Below are positions 35,289 to 48,075 of a DNA stretch of 64,000 nt, one piece after another. The stretch lies in the NCBI GenBank assembly GCA_944474755.1, contig OX104112.1, forward strand, positions 67,814,433 through 67,878,432. The letters run 5' to 3'. Made by a program: the position numbers and the translations under genes. The notes beneath the pieces are model-generated. The model worked only from the letters and a program-made list of their open reading frames with translations, had not been told where the DNA came from and did not search any database. How positions within the stretch are numbered: position 1 is the stretch's first letter; each line of letters opens with the position of its first letter. The stretch is from Limnoperna fortunei. Taxonomy: Eukaryota > Mollusca > Bivalvia > Mytilida > Modiolidae.

Positions 35289-36640
35289 GATGATGACTGA
35301 TATGTTGACATTTATTTCCGTGTTACGATTTCACACCCCTTTCAAATGCCACGACCTACTGTAAATTAAGAGTGGACTTTAGTAGGTCCCTAACCTATAT
35401 TGTTAATACTTGGGCCAACTTCCGGTATTTGAGTTATCCAGGTCTTAATTAACTGAATTAAAAATGAGCGATAAGGTAAACATTTATTCTCCTGCTGGGA
35501 CTTCGCTCACGTTTTAATCGTCATGGGCCGAGAATAAGTTAAGAGGGGAGTTCAGTAACTGCATAATATACTAGTATATCATGAATACTTCAGCCAACGT
35601 CCGGTGTTCAAGTTATTCGGGTCTGAATTGAGTGAAAAATTACTGATAAGGTAAAATCTGTTAACCTGCTGGGACGTCGCACCCCTTGTCAAAGGGTAAA
35701 AGAATATAAGAGTTCTGTAGGTCATTAACCTATATCATGAATACTTTTGACAAGCTTTCGGTATTCGAGTTATCCTGGTCTGAATTTAGTGAAAAATGAT
35801 TTACATCTTGACATTTATTCAGGTGCCATGGGTCTATGGTTACTTAAGAGAGGAGTTCAGTAGATCTATAATTTATATCGTCAATAATTGGGTCGATTTC
35901 CGGTGTTCGAGTTATCCGGGAAGAAAATACAGAAACAATGACTGATATGACATTTATTCCCGTGCTAGGACTTCACACCCCTTTCAATCGCTAGGTAATC
36001 ACTAAGGTAAATAAATAGGTCAGTTGAGTTCGTCCTTAACCTATATTGTGAATACTTGGGACAACTTCCGGTGTTCGAATTATTCAAGACTGATTTATGT
36101 GAAAATGTCCGATAAAGTAAAATCCCTTCTCCTGCTGGGACTTCGTACCCCTTTCAGTCGCCACTGGCATAGGCTAAATTTGAAGGGGAGTTCAGTGTGT
36201 CCTTAAGCTATATAGTGAATACTTGGACCAACTTCCGGTGTTCGAGATATCGGTGTCTGAATTAGGTGCATCCCTTTCAATCAGCATTGCCAGGGTAAAA
36301 AAAGAGGAAAGTTCAGTAGGTCATTAACCTATATCATGAATACTAGGCACAAATTCTGTTGTTCGATTTATGCGGGTACAAATAAAGTAAAAATATGGTG
36401 ATACTATTACATTTATTCCCGTGCCAGGACTTCACATCCATTTCAATAGCCATAGGCCTAATTATTAATGATATAGGTTATGGACTTACTGAACTCCAAT
36501 CTTATTTAATTTAGATTGTTTTTTTAAATTTGGTGTTTGAATTATTGTAATACAACTGATACTAGTTTTTCATACGAGGACGTAAGGGAAAAAATGACTT
36601 ATGTGGTGACATCTAGTTCCTTCTGTGGGACATCTTCAGA
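35289..36640 (+). repeat. Degenerate 168-bp satellite, interior
   Basis: Old, diverged plus-oriented monomers with recognisable CACACCCCTTTC, CAACTTCCGGTGTTCGA and GACATTTATTCCCGTG motifs. They resemble the right-arm monomer type (TTGACATTTATTCC) more than the left-arm core (GTGATAATTGTTGCC). A short inverted fragment appears near 36464-36500. No gene supported. Confidence 0.75.
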
Positions 36641-36949
36641 TGTTGGAGTAATCTATATCATACGGCGATACAAATACTTGCTTCAATTACTTTCTAATTA
36701 GACTTTTAAAAACAGTTTTTTCTTAGAAGATCTGCAAGACAAGATTCTAGTTATACACTGACTAACATGCTTATAAAAACACTGCTTATGAACAATTAAC
36801 CACAATTTTTTATTATTACCAGTATGACTAATAAAGTAATTTTGTATTAAAAATAGCACATAGTTCTACACATACTAAAATGAAAGTAATAATATGCTTA
36901 TAATCTCCTTAGGCCACAAAACTGTTTAACTTTTATTGAGACATTGTTG

Positions 36950-37040
36950 TCAGTTTCCGCCCGCAAAAAATCTTGATGTCATGATAGAGATAAAACGTTA
37001 TTAAGGCGGCGTTTAACTAATTCAATGAAAACAAACAACG
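36950..37040 (+). repeat. Diverged SINE-like tail fragment
   Basis: Resembles the 3' part of the copy at 38070-38212: a TTGATGTCATGATAGAG block followed by GGCGGCGTTTAAC. Clearly older and degraded. Confidence 0.45.
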
Positions 37041-37964
37041 TATTTTATTAGTACAGAAATGGTTACACGATTCTTTCATATTTAATATATTTGCAGATTA
37101 TCCATCCACAATAGACTTGTTTTAATTGGTCGGATAATAGAGGTTTTACTTTTCTGTTGAGTGGAAAATTTATTCTCACAGAATTGTAAATATACCTTTA
37201 TTCACCTTGGCTTCATTCAACAGGTATATGAACACTAGAGAGGACACACACTGAGGCCAAGTATTGTCACTGACCGCATTCTAATATTCCAGCGATTATG
37301 TCAGGATTAATGGTGCTCACGTGCTTTAAAATCTCGTTTGAAGTTTACATACATGCATGCTTTGAAATATAACAATTTAGAAATGTTACAGATACCATAT
37401 TGTTAATCAATTTATTTTATTTTATCAGGAATAACCCTGATTCAAAGATCTCCAGCTGTGGAAATTAGTATTAATTAACATGCACATGTAGCTTATCTGT
37501 AACATGACTAAGAGTTTGTTACGCCACCGGCCAGACATTTTCTTTCTGTCTTTTTTTTTAAATGACAATTTTGATGGCTCTTATTGATGATGAAAAATTG
37601 TATTTCGTTTTGCCATCAGAAAAAATATTATTATACATTTTACAAAATCTCATTTACTTTTTAATCTTATTTTTAAGGACTGCGTGTACGATTCATTTGC
37701 ATGTATAGCCTCTTAATGTTTAAATATTTAATTACATAAAAATATCTTCGATGACTTCCTTTTTTTATAAAGAGAATTATCTTTCTCTCCATTTTCTACC
37801 GTATTTTTAACTGATTTAGACATTTTATTTATATCATTCCTGTTTTAAAAACATAATTTGTCTCTGTATGATTTTAAGCATTCTAAATACACATAAAAGT
37901 AACTTTTCGCGAAAAAAAAATACGCCAATATATAATATTTCATATATTGTAAATACACATTACA

Positions 37965-38283
37965 TACAACTACCTGTATCACGTCGAGACAGCCGTGTAC
38001 AGTTGTATCAATACGATACTCAATTCTCACTGCAGGCAGGGTGTACTCGACTCCAATCTTAATTGACAAGGATTGCCAGTTTTCCTACCGCAGGTCGGGG
38101 GTTTTCTCCGGGTACTCCGGCTTCCTCCCCCAATAAAAACTGGACGCCATGATATAGCTGAAAAATTGCTGAAAGTGGCGGTAAACACCATCAAACAAAC
38201 AACAACAATCAATACGAGACGCGTGGGGACTTGTTGTGATGTGGAAGGTATGCAACTGTCGAGACGTGATACAGGTAGTTGTA
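37965..38283. mobile_element. 319-bp inverted-repeat (MITE-like) unit
   Basis: 28-bp arms at 37965-37992 and 38256-38283 are inverted copies matching at 26 of 28 positions (TACAACTACCTGTATCACGT at the left). They enclose the SINE-like segment. No convincing target duplication is visible, so it could also be a local inverted duplication. Confidence 0.6.
38070..38212 (+). mobile_element. SINE-like fragment, bivalve-type tail
   Basis: The block CAGGTCGGGGGTTTTCTCCG, then CTCCGGCTTCCTCCCCC, ATAAAAACTGGACGCCATGA and GTGGCGGTAAACACCATCAA followed by a CAAA-rich tail matches, from memory, a SINE 3' region widespread in bivalve and other mollusc genomes. The 5' tRNA-like head is not evident, so it is probably truncated. 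Confidence 0.55.
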
Positions 38284-38994
38284 CCTACACTTATATGTAT
38301 GTAATAAGTTTATCTAAAATTAAGAACTATAAAAAGGGCCGAACAAAACTGAATGTTTAAAATTTAAAATTTAACATTCAACGAAGCATTTGTTAATAAA
38401 ACATAGGCCTTAACGACACACGTATTATGACGTCATAAATGTGCAGAAATGATAACCCTAGTAATACTGTCCTATGAGATTGTAAATCTATGAGTTCTTT
38501 AATACAAAAGATCAATTAAAGCATTAAAACTATGTATTAAATAAGCAGCATAAAAGTACTTGTACATCAATAGACTATATTATAATTTAAATAGAAATAT
38601 AATTAGTGCAGAATATATATCAATTAGAGCTTGCAATAAAAAACAACTTTAACCAAGCTTTACAATGTCGGATACTGCGTATAAATGTAATGTAAACCAT
38701 GCTTACTATGGAATGTTTACATTGTGTAAATTTTTTAGCGTTCGTGAAAACGTATTAACAACAGTAAAAACCCCACATTTTGATTCTTCAAAATATTCAT
38801 TTGAAACATCTTTTTAATTTAAAATAAATAATTTTCGTACATTTTTATGCTCAAAATTCTAATTGAATGAAACAAATTACCTTGCACTGTTCAAATAACA
38901 CCTTACAAACGGGTAAGATAAATACAAGTTGGATAAATGGAGACACCTAAGTTTGATAATGGGAAGATACATTAATAAAGACAAGTTACTTCAT

Positions 38995-39018
38995 TGAATG
39001 AACGAATGAATGAATGAA

Positions 39019-39117
<99 letters not shown>

Positions 39118-39121
39118 ATAT
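38995..39121. repeat. (AATG)n/(AAAT)n microsatellite
   Basis: A few AATG units pass into about 26 AAAT units. Such tails often grow from the 3' end of a retroposed element, but nothing upstream is clearly one. Confidence 0.95.
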
Positions 39122-39842
39122 AACAACTGTAATAGTTTATTTGAAATAAAAATGTTGTTATTATATTTTTTACAGAAATATTTCTTCAAAGCTTTTTTTA
39201 ATACATCTATTTCATATAAAACTACAAGTATGTCATGCAATAAAATTTATTTTGATTTAATATTGAAAATTAAACAGTAATTACATTGTGTTATTCAATA
39301 TAATTTGTTTAGTGTGGGACAGTCAGAACTGTAAAATTGTATTAAGTGGGACATCGGCAATAAATCCGCTTTTATTTTATCGTTACCAACGCCATTATTA
39401 TGGATGTAAAGCTAATTAGAATATATATTATTACTTCAAAACGTTCACAGTTCATAAAAATAACTGTAAATAATGTCCAAAATAAATTGTTGTTGATTAA
39501 ACTCTCTCGTGACCCATAAAGGAGGAATGGTTTGAAATCTTTCAGATATATACATCAACGACATTACTTGCATATGAAATATTACTTTTGACAAATACAT
39601 TTTTAAAATACTTTAAATTTGTGTATTTGTGTATCTATATTTGAAATTTTGGTGTAAATTGCATGCTCAAACTTATAATAATAATTTTAATAATATATAT
39701 TTTTTTTAATTTAAATGTCAAAAAGAGTACGAACTACATAAAATAAAATAATGTTAAATAAAATACCAAGGTTATATAATTTTTAAAAATAATACTTTAA
39801 AACTAATTTGTTTTAAAACAACAAAAAATGAAAATGTGAAAA

Positions 39843-42800
39843 CGGGAATAAATGTCAACATACATGACGTAATTCAGACCCGATATCTCGAACACCGGGA
39901 GGTGGCCCAAGTACTCATGATATAGGTTAAAGACCTACTAAAGTCTTCTCTCAATTTACAGTAGACCCATGGCGATTGAAAGGGGTGTGAAGACCTAGCA
40001 CGGGAATAAATGTCAACATACATGACGTAATTCAGACTCGATATCTCGAACACCGGAAGTTGGCCCAAGTACTCATGATATAGGTTAAAGACCTACTAAA
40101 GTCTTCTCTCAATTTACAGTAGACCCATGGCGATTGAAAGGGGTGTGAAGACCTAGCACGGGAATAAATGTCAACATACAAGTCATTTTTAACGTAATTC
40201 AGACTCCGATATCTCGAACACCGGAAGTTGGCCAAAGTACTCATGATATAGGTTAAAGACCTACTTAAGTGTTCTCTCAATATACACTAGACCCATGGCG
40301 ATTGAAAGGGGTGTGAAATCCTAGAACGGGAATAAATATCAACATACAAGTCACTTTTGACGTAATTCAGACCCAGATATCTCGAACACCGGAAGTTGGC
40401 CCAAGTATTCATCGTATAGGTTAATGACCTACTAAAATCTTCTCTCAATTTACAGTAAACCCATGGCGATTGAAAGGGGTGTGAAGACCTGGCACGGGAA
40501 TAGATGTCAACATACAAGTCACTTTTCACGTAATTCAGACTCCGATATCTCGAACACCGGAAGTTGGCCCAACTATTCACTATATATGTTAATGACCTAC
40601 TAGAGTCCTCTATCAATTTACAGTAAACCCATGGGGATTGAAAGGGGTGTGAAATCCTAGCACGGGAATAAATATCAACATACGAGTTATTTTTCACGTA
40701 ATTCAGACTCCGATATCTCGAAAACAGGAAGTTGGCCCAAGTATTCATGATATAGGTTAATGACCTACTAAAGTCCCCTCTCATTATTCAGTAGACCCGT
40801 GGCGAATGAAATAGGTGTGAAGACTAAGCACGGGAATAATAGTCAACATACAAGTCATTTTTCACTTAATTCAGACCCGGATATCTCGAACACCGGAAGT
40901 TGGCCCAAGTACTCATGATATAGGTTAAAGACCTACTAAAGTCTTCTCATAATTTACAGTAGACCCATGGCGATTGAAAGGGGTGTGAAGACCTAACACG
41001 GGAATAAATGTCAACATACAAGTCATTTTTCACGTAATTCAGACCCCGATATCTCAAACACCGGAAGTTGGCCCAAGTACTCATGATATAGGTTAAAGAC
41101 CTACTTAAGTCTTCTCTCAATATACACTAGACCCATGGCGATTGAAAGGGGTGTGAAATCCTAGAACGGGAATAAATATCAACATACAAGTCACTTTTGA
41201 CGTAATTCAGACCCAGATATCTCGAACACCGGAAGTTGGCCCAAGTATTCATGGTATAGGTTAATGACCTACTAGAGTCCTCTATCAATTTACAGTAAAC
41301 CCATGGGGATTGAAAGGGGTGTGAAATACTACCACGGGAATAAATATCAACATAGGAGTTATTTTTCACGTAATTCAGACTCCGATATCTCGAAAACTGG
41401 AAGTTGGCCCAAGTATTCATGATATAGGTTAATGACCTACTAAAGTCCCCTCTCATTATTCAGTAGACCCATGGCGATTGAAATGGGTGTGAAGACTAAG
41501 CACGGGAATAAATGTCAACATACAAGTCATTTTTCACTTAATTCAGACCCTAATATCTCGAACACCGGAAGTTGGCCCAAGTACTCATGATATAGGTTAA
41601 AGACCTACTAAAGTCTTCTCTTAATTTACACTAGACCCATGGCGATTGAAAGGGGTGTGAAATCCTAGCACGGGAATAAATATCAACATACGAGTTATTT
41701 TTAACGTAATTCAGACCCCGATATCTCGAACACCGAAAGTTGGCCCAAGTATTCATGATATAGGTTAATGACCTACTAAAGACCCCTCTCATTTCACAGT
41801 AGACCCAGGGCGATTGAAAGGGGTGTGAAGTCTAAGCACGGGAATAAATGTCAACATACTAGTCATTTTTGACGTAATTCAGACCCCGATCTCTAGAACA
41901 TTGGAAGTTGGCCCCAGTATTCATGATATAGGTTAATGACCTACTAAAGTCTTCTCTCAATTTACAGTAGACCCATGGCGATTGAAATGGGTGTGAAGAC
42001 CTAGCACGGGAATAAATGTCAACATACAAGTCATTTTTCACGTAATTCAGACCCCGTTATCTCAAACACCGGAAGTTGGCCCAAGTACTCACGATATAGG
42101 TTAAAGACCTACTAAAGTCTTCTCTCAATTTACACTAGACCCATGGCGTTTGAAAGGGGTGTGAAATCCTTGCACGGAAAAATATCAACATACACGTCAC
42201 TTTTGACGTAATTCAGACCCCGATATCTCGAACACCGCAAGTTGGCCCAAGTATTCATGGTATAGGTTATTGACCTACTAAAGTTTTCTCTCAATTTACA
42301 GTAGACCCATGGCAATTGAAAGGGGTGTGAAGACCTAGCACGGGAATAAATGTCAACATACAAGTCACTTTTGACGTAATTCAGACCCCGATATCTCGAA
42401 CACCGGAAGTTGGCCCAAGTATTCATCGTATAGGTTAATGACCTACTAAAATCTTCTCTCAATTTACAGTAAACCCATGGCGATTGAAAGGGGTGTGAAG
42501 ACCTGGCACGGGAATAAATGTCAACATACAAGTCACTTTTCACGTAATTCAGACTCCGATATCTCGAACACCGGAAGTTGGCCCAACTATTCACTATATA
42601 TGTTAATGACCTACTAGAGTCCTCTATCAATTTACAGTAAACCCATGGGGATTGAAAGGGGTGTGAAATCCTAGCACGGGAATAAATATAAACATAGGAG
42701 TTATTTTTCACGTAATTCAGACTCCGATATCTCGAAAACTGGAAGTTGGCCCAAGTATTCATGATATAGGTTAATGACCTACTAAAGTCCCCTCTCATTA

Positions 42801-45800
42801 TTCAGTAGACCCATGGCGATTGAAATAGGTGTGAAGACTAAGCACGGGAATAATAGTCAACATATAAGTCATTTTTCACTTAATTCAGACCCGGATATCT
42901 CGAACACCGGAAGTTGGCCCAAGTACTCATGATATAGGTTAAAGACCTACTAAAGTCTTCTCTTAATTTACAGTAGACCCATGGCAATTGAAAGGGGTGT
43001 GAAGACCTAGCACGGGAATAAATGTCAACATACAAGTCACTTTTGACGTAATTCAGACCCCGATATCTCGAACACCGGAAGTTGGCCCAAGTATTCATCG
43101 TATAGGTTAATGACCTACTAAAATCTTCTCTCAATTTACAGTAAACCCATGGCGATTGAAAGGGGTGTGAAGACCTGGCACGGGAATAAATGTCAACATA
43201 CAAGTCACTTTTCACGTAATTCAGACTCCGATATCTCGAACACCGGAAGTTGGCCCAACTATTCACTATATATGTTAATGACCTACTAGAGTCCTCTATC
43301 AATTTACAGTAAACCCATGGGGATTGAAAGGGGTGTGAAATCCTAGCACGGGAATAAATATCAACATAGGAGTTATTTTTCACGTAATTCAGACTCCGAT
43401 ATCTCGAAAACTGGAAGTTGGCCCAAGTATTCATGATATAGGTTAATGACCTACTAAAGTCCCCTCTCATTATTCAGTAGACCCATGGCGATTGAAATAG
43501 GTGTGAAGACTAAGCACGGGAATAATAGTCAACATATAAGTCATTTTACACTTAATTCAGACCCGGATATCTCGAACACCGGAAGTTGGCCCAAGTACTC
43601 ATGATATAGGTTAAAGACCTACTAAAGTCTTCTCTTAATTTACAGTAGACCCATGGCAATTGAAAGGGGTGTGAAGACCTAGCACGGGAATAAATGTCAA
43701 CATACAAGTCACTTTTGACGTAATTCAGACCCCGATATCTCGAACACCGGAAGTTGGCCCAAGTATTCATCGTATAGGTTAATGACCTACTAAAATCTTC
43801 TCTCAATTTACAGTAAACCCATGGCGATTGAAAGGGGTGTGAAGACCTGGCACGGGAATAAATGTCAACATACAAGTCACTTTTCACGTAATTCAGACTC
43901 CGATATCTCGAACACCGGAAGTTGGCCCAACTATTCACTATATATGTTAATGACCTACTAGAGTCCTCTATCAATTTACAGTAAACCCATTGGGATTGAA
44001 AGGGGTGTGAAATCCTAGCACGGGAATAAATATCAACATACAAGTCACTTTTGACGTAATTCAGACCCAGATATCTCGAACACCGGAAGTTGGCCCAAGT
44101 ATTCATGGTATAGGTTAATGACCTACTAGAGTCCCCTCTCATTATTCAGTAGACCCATGGCGATTGAAATAGGTGTGAAGACTAAGCACGGGAATAATAG
44201 TCAACATATAAGTCATTTTACACTTAATTCAGACCCGGATATCTCGAACACCGGAAGTTGGCCCAAGTACTCATGATATAGGTTAAAGACCTACTAAAGT
44301 CTTCTCTTAATTTACAGTAGACCCATGGCAATTGAAAGGGGTGTGAAGACCTAGCACGGGAATAAATGTCAACATACAAGTCACTTTTGACGTAATTCAG
44401 ACCCCGATATCTCGAACACCGGAAGTTGGCCCAAGTATTCATCGTATAGGTTAATGACCTACTAAAATCTTCTCTCAATTTACAGTAAACCCATGGCGAT
44501 TGAAAGGGGTGTGAAGACCTGGCACGGGAATAAATGTCAACATACAAGTCACTTTTCACGTAATTCAGACTCCGATATCTCGAACACCGGAAGTTGTCCC
44601 AACTATTCACTATATATGTTAATGACCTACTAGAGTCCTCTATCAATTTACAGTAAACCCATTGGGATTGAAAGGGGTGTGAAATCCTAGCACGGGAATA
44701 AATATCAACATATGAGTTATTTTTCACGTAATTCAGACTCCGATATCTCGAAAACTGGAAGTTGGCCCAAGTATTCATGATATAGGTTAATGACCTACTA
44801 AAGTCCCCTCTCATTATTCAGTAGACCCATGGCGATTGAAATAGGTGTGAAGACTAAGCACGGGAATAATAGTCAACATATAAGTCATTTTTCACTTAAT
44901 TCAGACCCGGATATCTCGAACACCGGAAGTTGGCCCAAGTACTCATGATATAGGTTAAAGACCTACTAAAGTCTTCTCTTAATTTACAGTAGACCCATGG
45001 CGATTGAAAGGGGTGTGAAGACCTAACACGGGAATAAATGTCAACATACAAGTCATTTTTCACGTAATTCAGACCCCGATATCTCAAACACCGGAAGTTG
45101 GCCCAAGTACTCATGATATAGGTTAAAGACCTACTTAAGTCTTCTCTCAATATACACTAGACCCATGGCGATTGAAAGGGGTGTGAAATCCTAGAACGGG
45201 AATAAATATCAACATACAAGTCACTTTTGACGTAATTCAGACCCAGATATCTCGAACACCGGAAGTTGGCCCAAGTATTCATGGTATAGGTTAATGACCT
45301 ACTAGAGTCCTCTATCAATTTACAGTAAACCCATGGGGATTGAAAGGGGTGTGAAATCCTAGCACGGGAATAAATATCAACATACGAGTTATTTTTCACG
45401 TAATTCAGACTCCGATATCTCGAAAACTGGAAGTTGGCCCAAGTATTCATGATATAGGTTAATGACCTACTAAAGTCCCCTCTCATTATTCAGTAGACCC
45501 ATGGCGATTGAAATGGGTGTGAAGACTTAGCACGGGAATAAATGTCAACATACAAGTCATTTTTCACTTAATTCAGACCCGGATATCTCGAACACCGGAA
45601 GTTGGCTCAAGTACTCATGATATAGGTTTAAGACCTACTAAAGTCTCCTCTTAATTTACAGTAGACCCATGGCGATTGAAAGGGGTGTGAAGACCTAGCA
45701 CGGGAATAAATGTCAACATATGAGTCATTTTTTCACGCAATTCAGACTCCGATATCTCGAACATTGGAAGTTGGCCCAAGTATTCATGATATAGGTTAAA

Positions 45801-46606
45801 GACCTACTAAAATCTTCTCTCAATTTACAGCAGACCCATCGCGATTGAAAGTGGTGTGAAGACCTAGCTCGGGAAAAAATATCAACATATGAGTCATTTT
45901 TCACTTACTTCAGACCCCGATATCTCGAACACCTAGAATTGGCCCAAGTATTCATGATATAGGTTAATGACCTACTAAAGTCTTCTCTCAATTTACAGCA
46001 GACCCATCGCGATTGAAAGTGGTGTGAAGACCTAGCTCGGGAAAAAATGCCAACATATGAGTCATTTTTCACTTACTTCAGACCCCGATATCTCGAACAC
46101 CTGGAGTTCGCCCAGGTATTCATGATATAGGTTAATTACCTACTAAAGTTCCCTCTTAATTTACAGTCGAACCATGGCGATTGAAAGGGGTGTGAAGTCT
46201 TAGCACGGGGAGAAATGTCAACATACGCGTCATTTCTCACGTAATTAAGACCTGATATCTCGAACACAGCAAGTTTACCCAGGTATTCATGATATAGGTT
46301 AATGATCTACTAAACTATCGTCTTATTAACCCAAAATCCATGACCATTGACTCGGGTGCGACGTTCCAGCAGGATAAGAGAAATTACTTCGGTCATTTTC
46401 ACTTAATTCAGATTGGAATAATTAGAAAACCAAAAGTTGGCCCAAGTATTCACGATATAGATTATGGACCTTCCTGACTATTAATTGACTCTTAGGCTAC
46501 GGCGATTGGAAAGGGTGTAAAGTCCTAGATGTGGAATAAATGTCATCACTTAATTTAGACACAGAATACTCGAACACCGGAAGTTTGTCCAAGTATTCAA
46601 GGTATA
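39843..46606 (-). repeat. Right-arm 168-bp satellite array
   Basis: About 40 monomers, inverted relative to the left arm. A four-monomer higher-order repeat of 672 bp is clear between about 42880 and 44900: the same marked monomers recur at 42880, 43552, 44224 and 44896. Monomers keep the left-arm motifs but differ at many positions; where the left core reads GTGATAATTGTTGCCTTACT the right consensus reads TTGACATTTATTCCCGTGCT. One spacing near 40 kb is 158 bp. Monomers decay from about 46330 outward. The open frames are period-driven and not genes. Confidence 0.95.
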
Positions 46607-47372
46607 GTGACGCGATTTTTTCATATCGGTCTTTTTTTTTTAATACTAAAGTCGGTTCCTGATAACTCAAAAACCAAATTGTGGTCCTACTATTTACCAG
46701 ATGTGTTAAAGACCACTGTTCAATCTTTAAATTAGTATTATTTTCGAAAATCCTTAAATGTAGAACTATAGAATTATCCTATGAAACGTACTGTAACAGA
46801 AGTAAACGGAATTAACGACGTTTTCTTCTCTCTTGTACACTCCTATTTATAATAGTGGAATTGTTACATGTCTGAAGCTAATAAATTTAAGTTCGTATGA
46901 TTTCCGTTGTTTAAACTATACAAAAGTCGTTTGGTTAAGATATAAATGTAAAAAGAAAAAGAAAAGAAAGAAAAGAAAATACGGAATAGTGTGATAGAAA
47001 TACACCAGCCATTTTTAATGTAAAAGCGTGCGATGAAGCACTAACATAATCCTTTACTCATTAAAAAATTAATAATAAACTTAATTAATTTTTATGTTTC
47101 AGCGCTGCATATTTTTTTTTATTGTGACAATTGGCACTACTATTCTAAAAATGTAAAAATGTAACTAAATAGGAAAGGAAATAGTCACCGTCAAGTCCGG
47201 TTTGAGAGTCAGGTGTCAAAAGAGAGATAACTCAAGTTAAAATTTAATTACTTTTTATACGTTACTCGAACTCGCCTAAATGAATATTTTCGCGGGCTGA
47301 ATTATTGACGGATAGCGTTATTGACGGCTAGCGGTATTGACGGCTAGAATTGCCGGCTAGCTTCACTCTGGT
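46607..47372 (-). repeat. Right outer arm of terminal inverted repeat
   Basis: 766 bp, the inverted counterpart of 28537-29445 and shorter by several indels, including a shorter pyrimidine tract. No gene seen. Confidence 0.85.
47299..47346 (-). repeat. Three subterminal 16-bp repeats, right end
   Basis: Mirror of the left-end repeats: GCGGTATTGACGGCTA, GCGTTATTGACGGCTA and a diverged third copy, contiguous, ending 26 bp from the terminus. Confidence 0.75.
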
Positions 47373-47381
47373 ACATGCGAT
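47373..47381. repeat. 9-bp target-site duplication, right copy
   Basis: ACATGCGAT, identical to 28528-28536. Confidence 0.93.
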
Positions 47382-47600
47382 CTATACAGCTGGTATCAGC
47401 AAATGTAAAAGTGATGTTTTTTACCACTAGATTTTTTGCACGATTGGTGAGTCAGCTTTGTGCAATATATTCACTCGTATTTGAACACGAATACCTCATT
47501 TGTATAGTTTTCATCATTTATTGATTTGTCTCAGTACTAGTACAGCACACACTTTTCCCTTGTCCATCCTCCATTTGAATCGCAAGTTTTTTTAAAAAAA

Positions 47601-47673
47601 GGCTCCAGCGAGATTTGAACTCGCGACCTCCAGTTTACTAGACTGGCGCTCTAACCAACTGAGCTATGGAGCC
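47601..47673 (-). tRNA. tRNA-Thr: tRNA-Thr(AGT) type A, unit 39
   Basis: Canonical type A; first tRNA right of the large element. Confidence 0.97.
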
Positions 47674-48002
47674 TTGCGTGCAAAATACAGCTTATAATGG
47701 GTATTTGTTTCTCATACAAGACCTTCCTATGCACAGACATTTCAGCCGAGTTAATGCTGAGCATGATCATTTTGCATGTAATTTATATTGCTATGACACC
47801 ATTCTTTCTAGGTAAACTTATTGAGTCTTACCAGAGTGAGTTCTGAATGCATGGCTACCTAATGCGCGACTATTCCCGACAAACCCAACATTGAGCGTAT
47901 CAATCGTAATGTACAATGGAAATGAAAATGAAATGTCAACTCTAGTTAACGTTTCTATTTGAATGGCACAAAAAGTAACAAACACGCATGTTTGGAGAAA
48001 AA

Positions 48003-48075
48003 GGCTCCGGCGAGATTCGAACTCGCGACCTCCAGTTTACTAGACTGGCGCTCTAACCAACTGAGCTACGGAGCC
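48003..48075 (-). tRNA. tRNA-Thr: tRNA-Thr(AGT) type B, unit 39
   Basis: Canonical gene; the A-to-B spacer of this unit lacks AAAAAGAAAG, giving a 746-bp unit. Confidence 0.97.

Larger units (their letters stand above)
36641..39842. other. Central non-satellite region of the element
   Basis: About 3.2 kb of AT-rich sequence with no open frame above ~95 codons and no recognisable transposase. It contains a diverged SINE-like fragment (about 36950-37040), a better SINE-like copy inside a 319-bp inverted-repeat element (37965-38283), and an (AAAT)n microsatellite. Apart from these I see nothing identifiable. Confidence 0.6.
28537..47372. mobile_element. 18.8-kb foldback-like DNA transposon with satellite arms
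   Basis: The element interrupts tRNA unit 38 and is bounded by a 9-bp target duplication. Its ends are inverted repeats: ACCAGAGTGAAGCTAGCC at the left matches the reverse complement of the right end, and the first 54 bases are identical. Homology continues with more divergence through the outer arms and into long arrays of a 168-bp satellite running in opposite directions, so each arm is several kb. The interior, 34753-39842, has no substantial open frame. No transposase or reverse transcriptase is recognisable, so the copy is non-autonomous. A 9-bp duplication and long inverted repeats fit Mutator-like or Foldback-type elements; the superfamily is not established. Confidence 0.88.

Noticed and set aside
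38986..39240. 84-codon frame rich in LFIY
   Set aside because: Translation of the AAAT microsatellite on the opposite strand.
39874..45486. Minus-strand repetitive frames of 64-222 codons
   Set aside because: Same period effect in the right satellite arm; breaks and one-off spacings show no constraint on the frame.
28537..47372. LTR retrotransposon or endogenous virus
   Set aside because: Terminal repeats are inverted, not direct; no primer-binding site, polypurine tract or pol-like frame is visible, and a 9-bp duplication is longer than the usual 4-6 bp.
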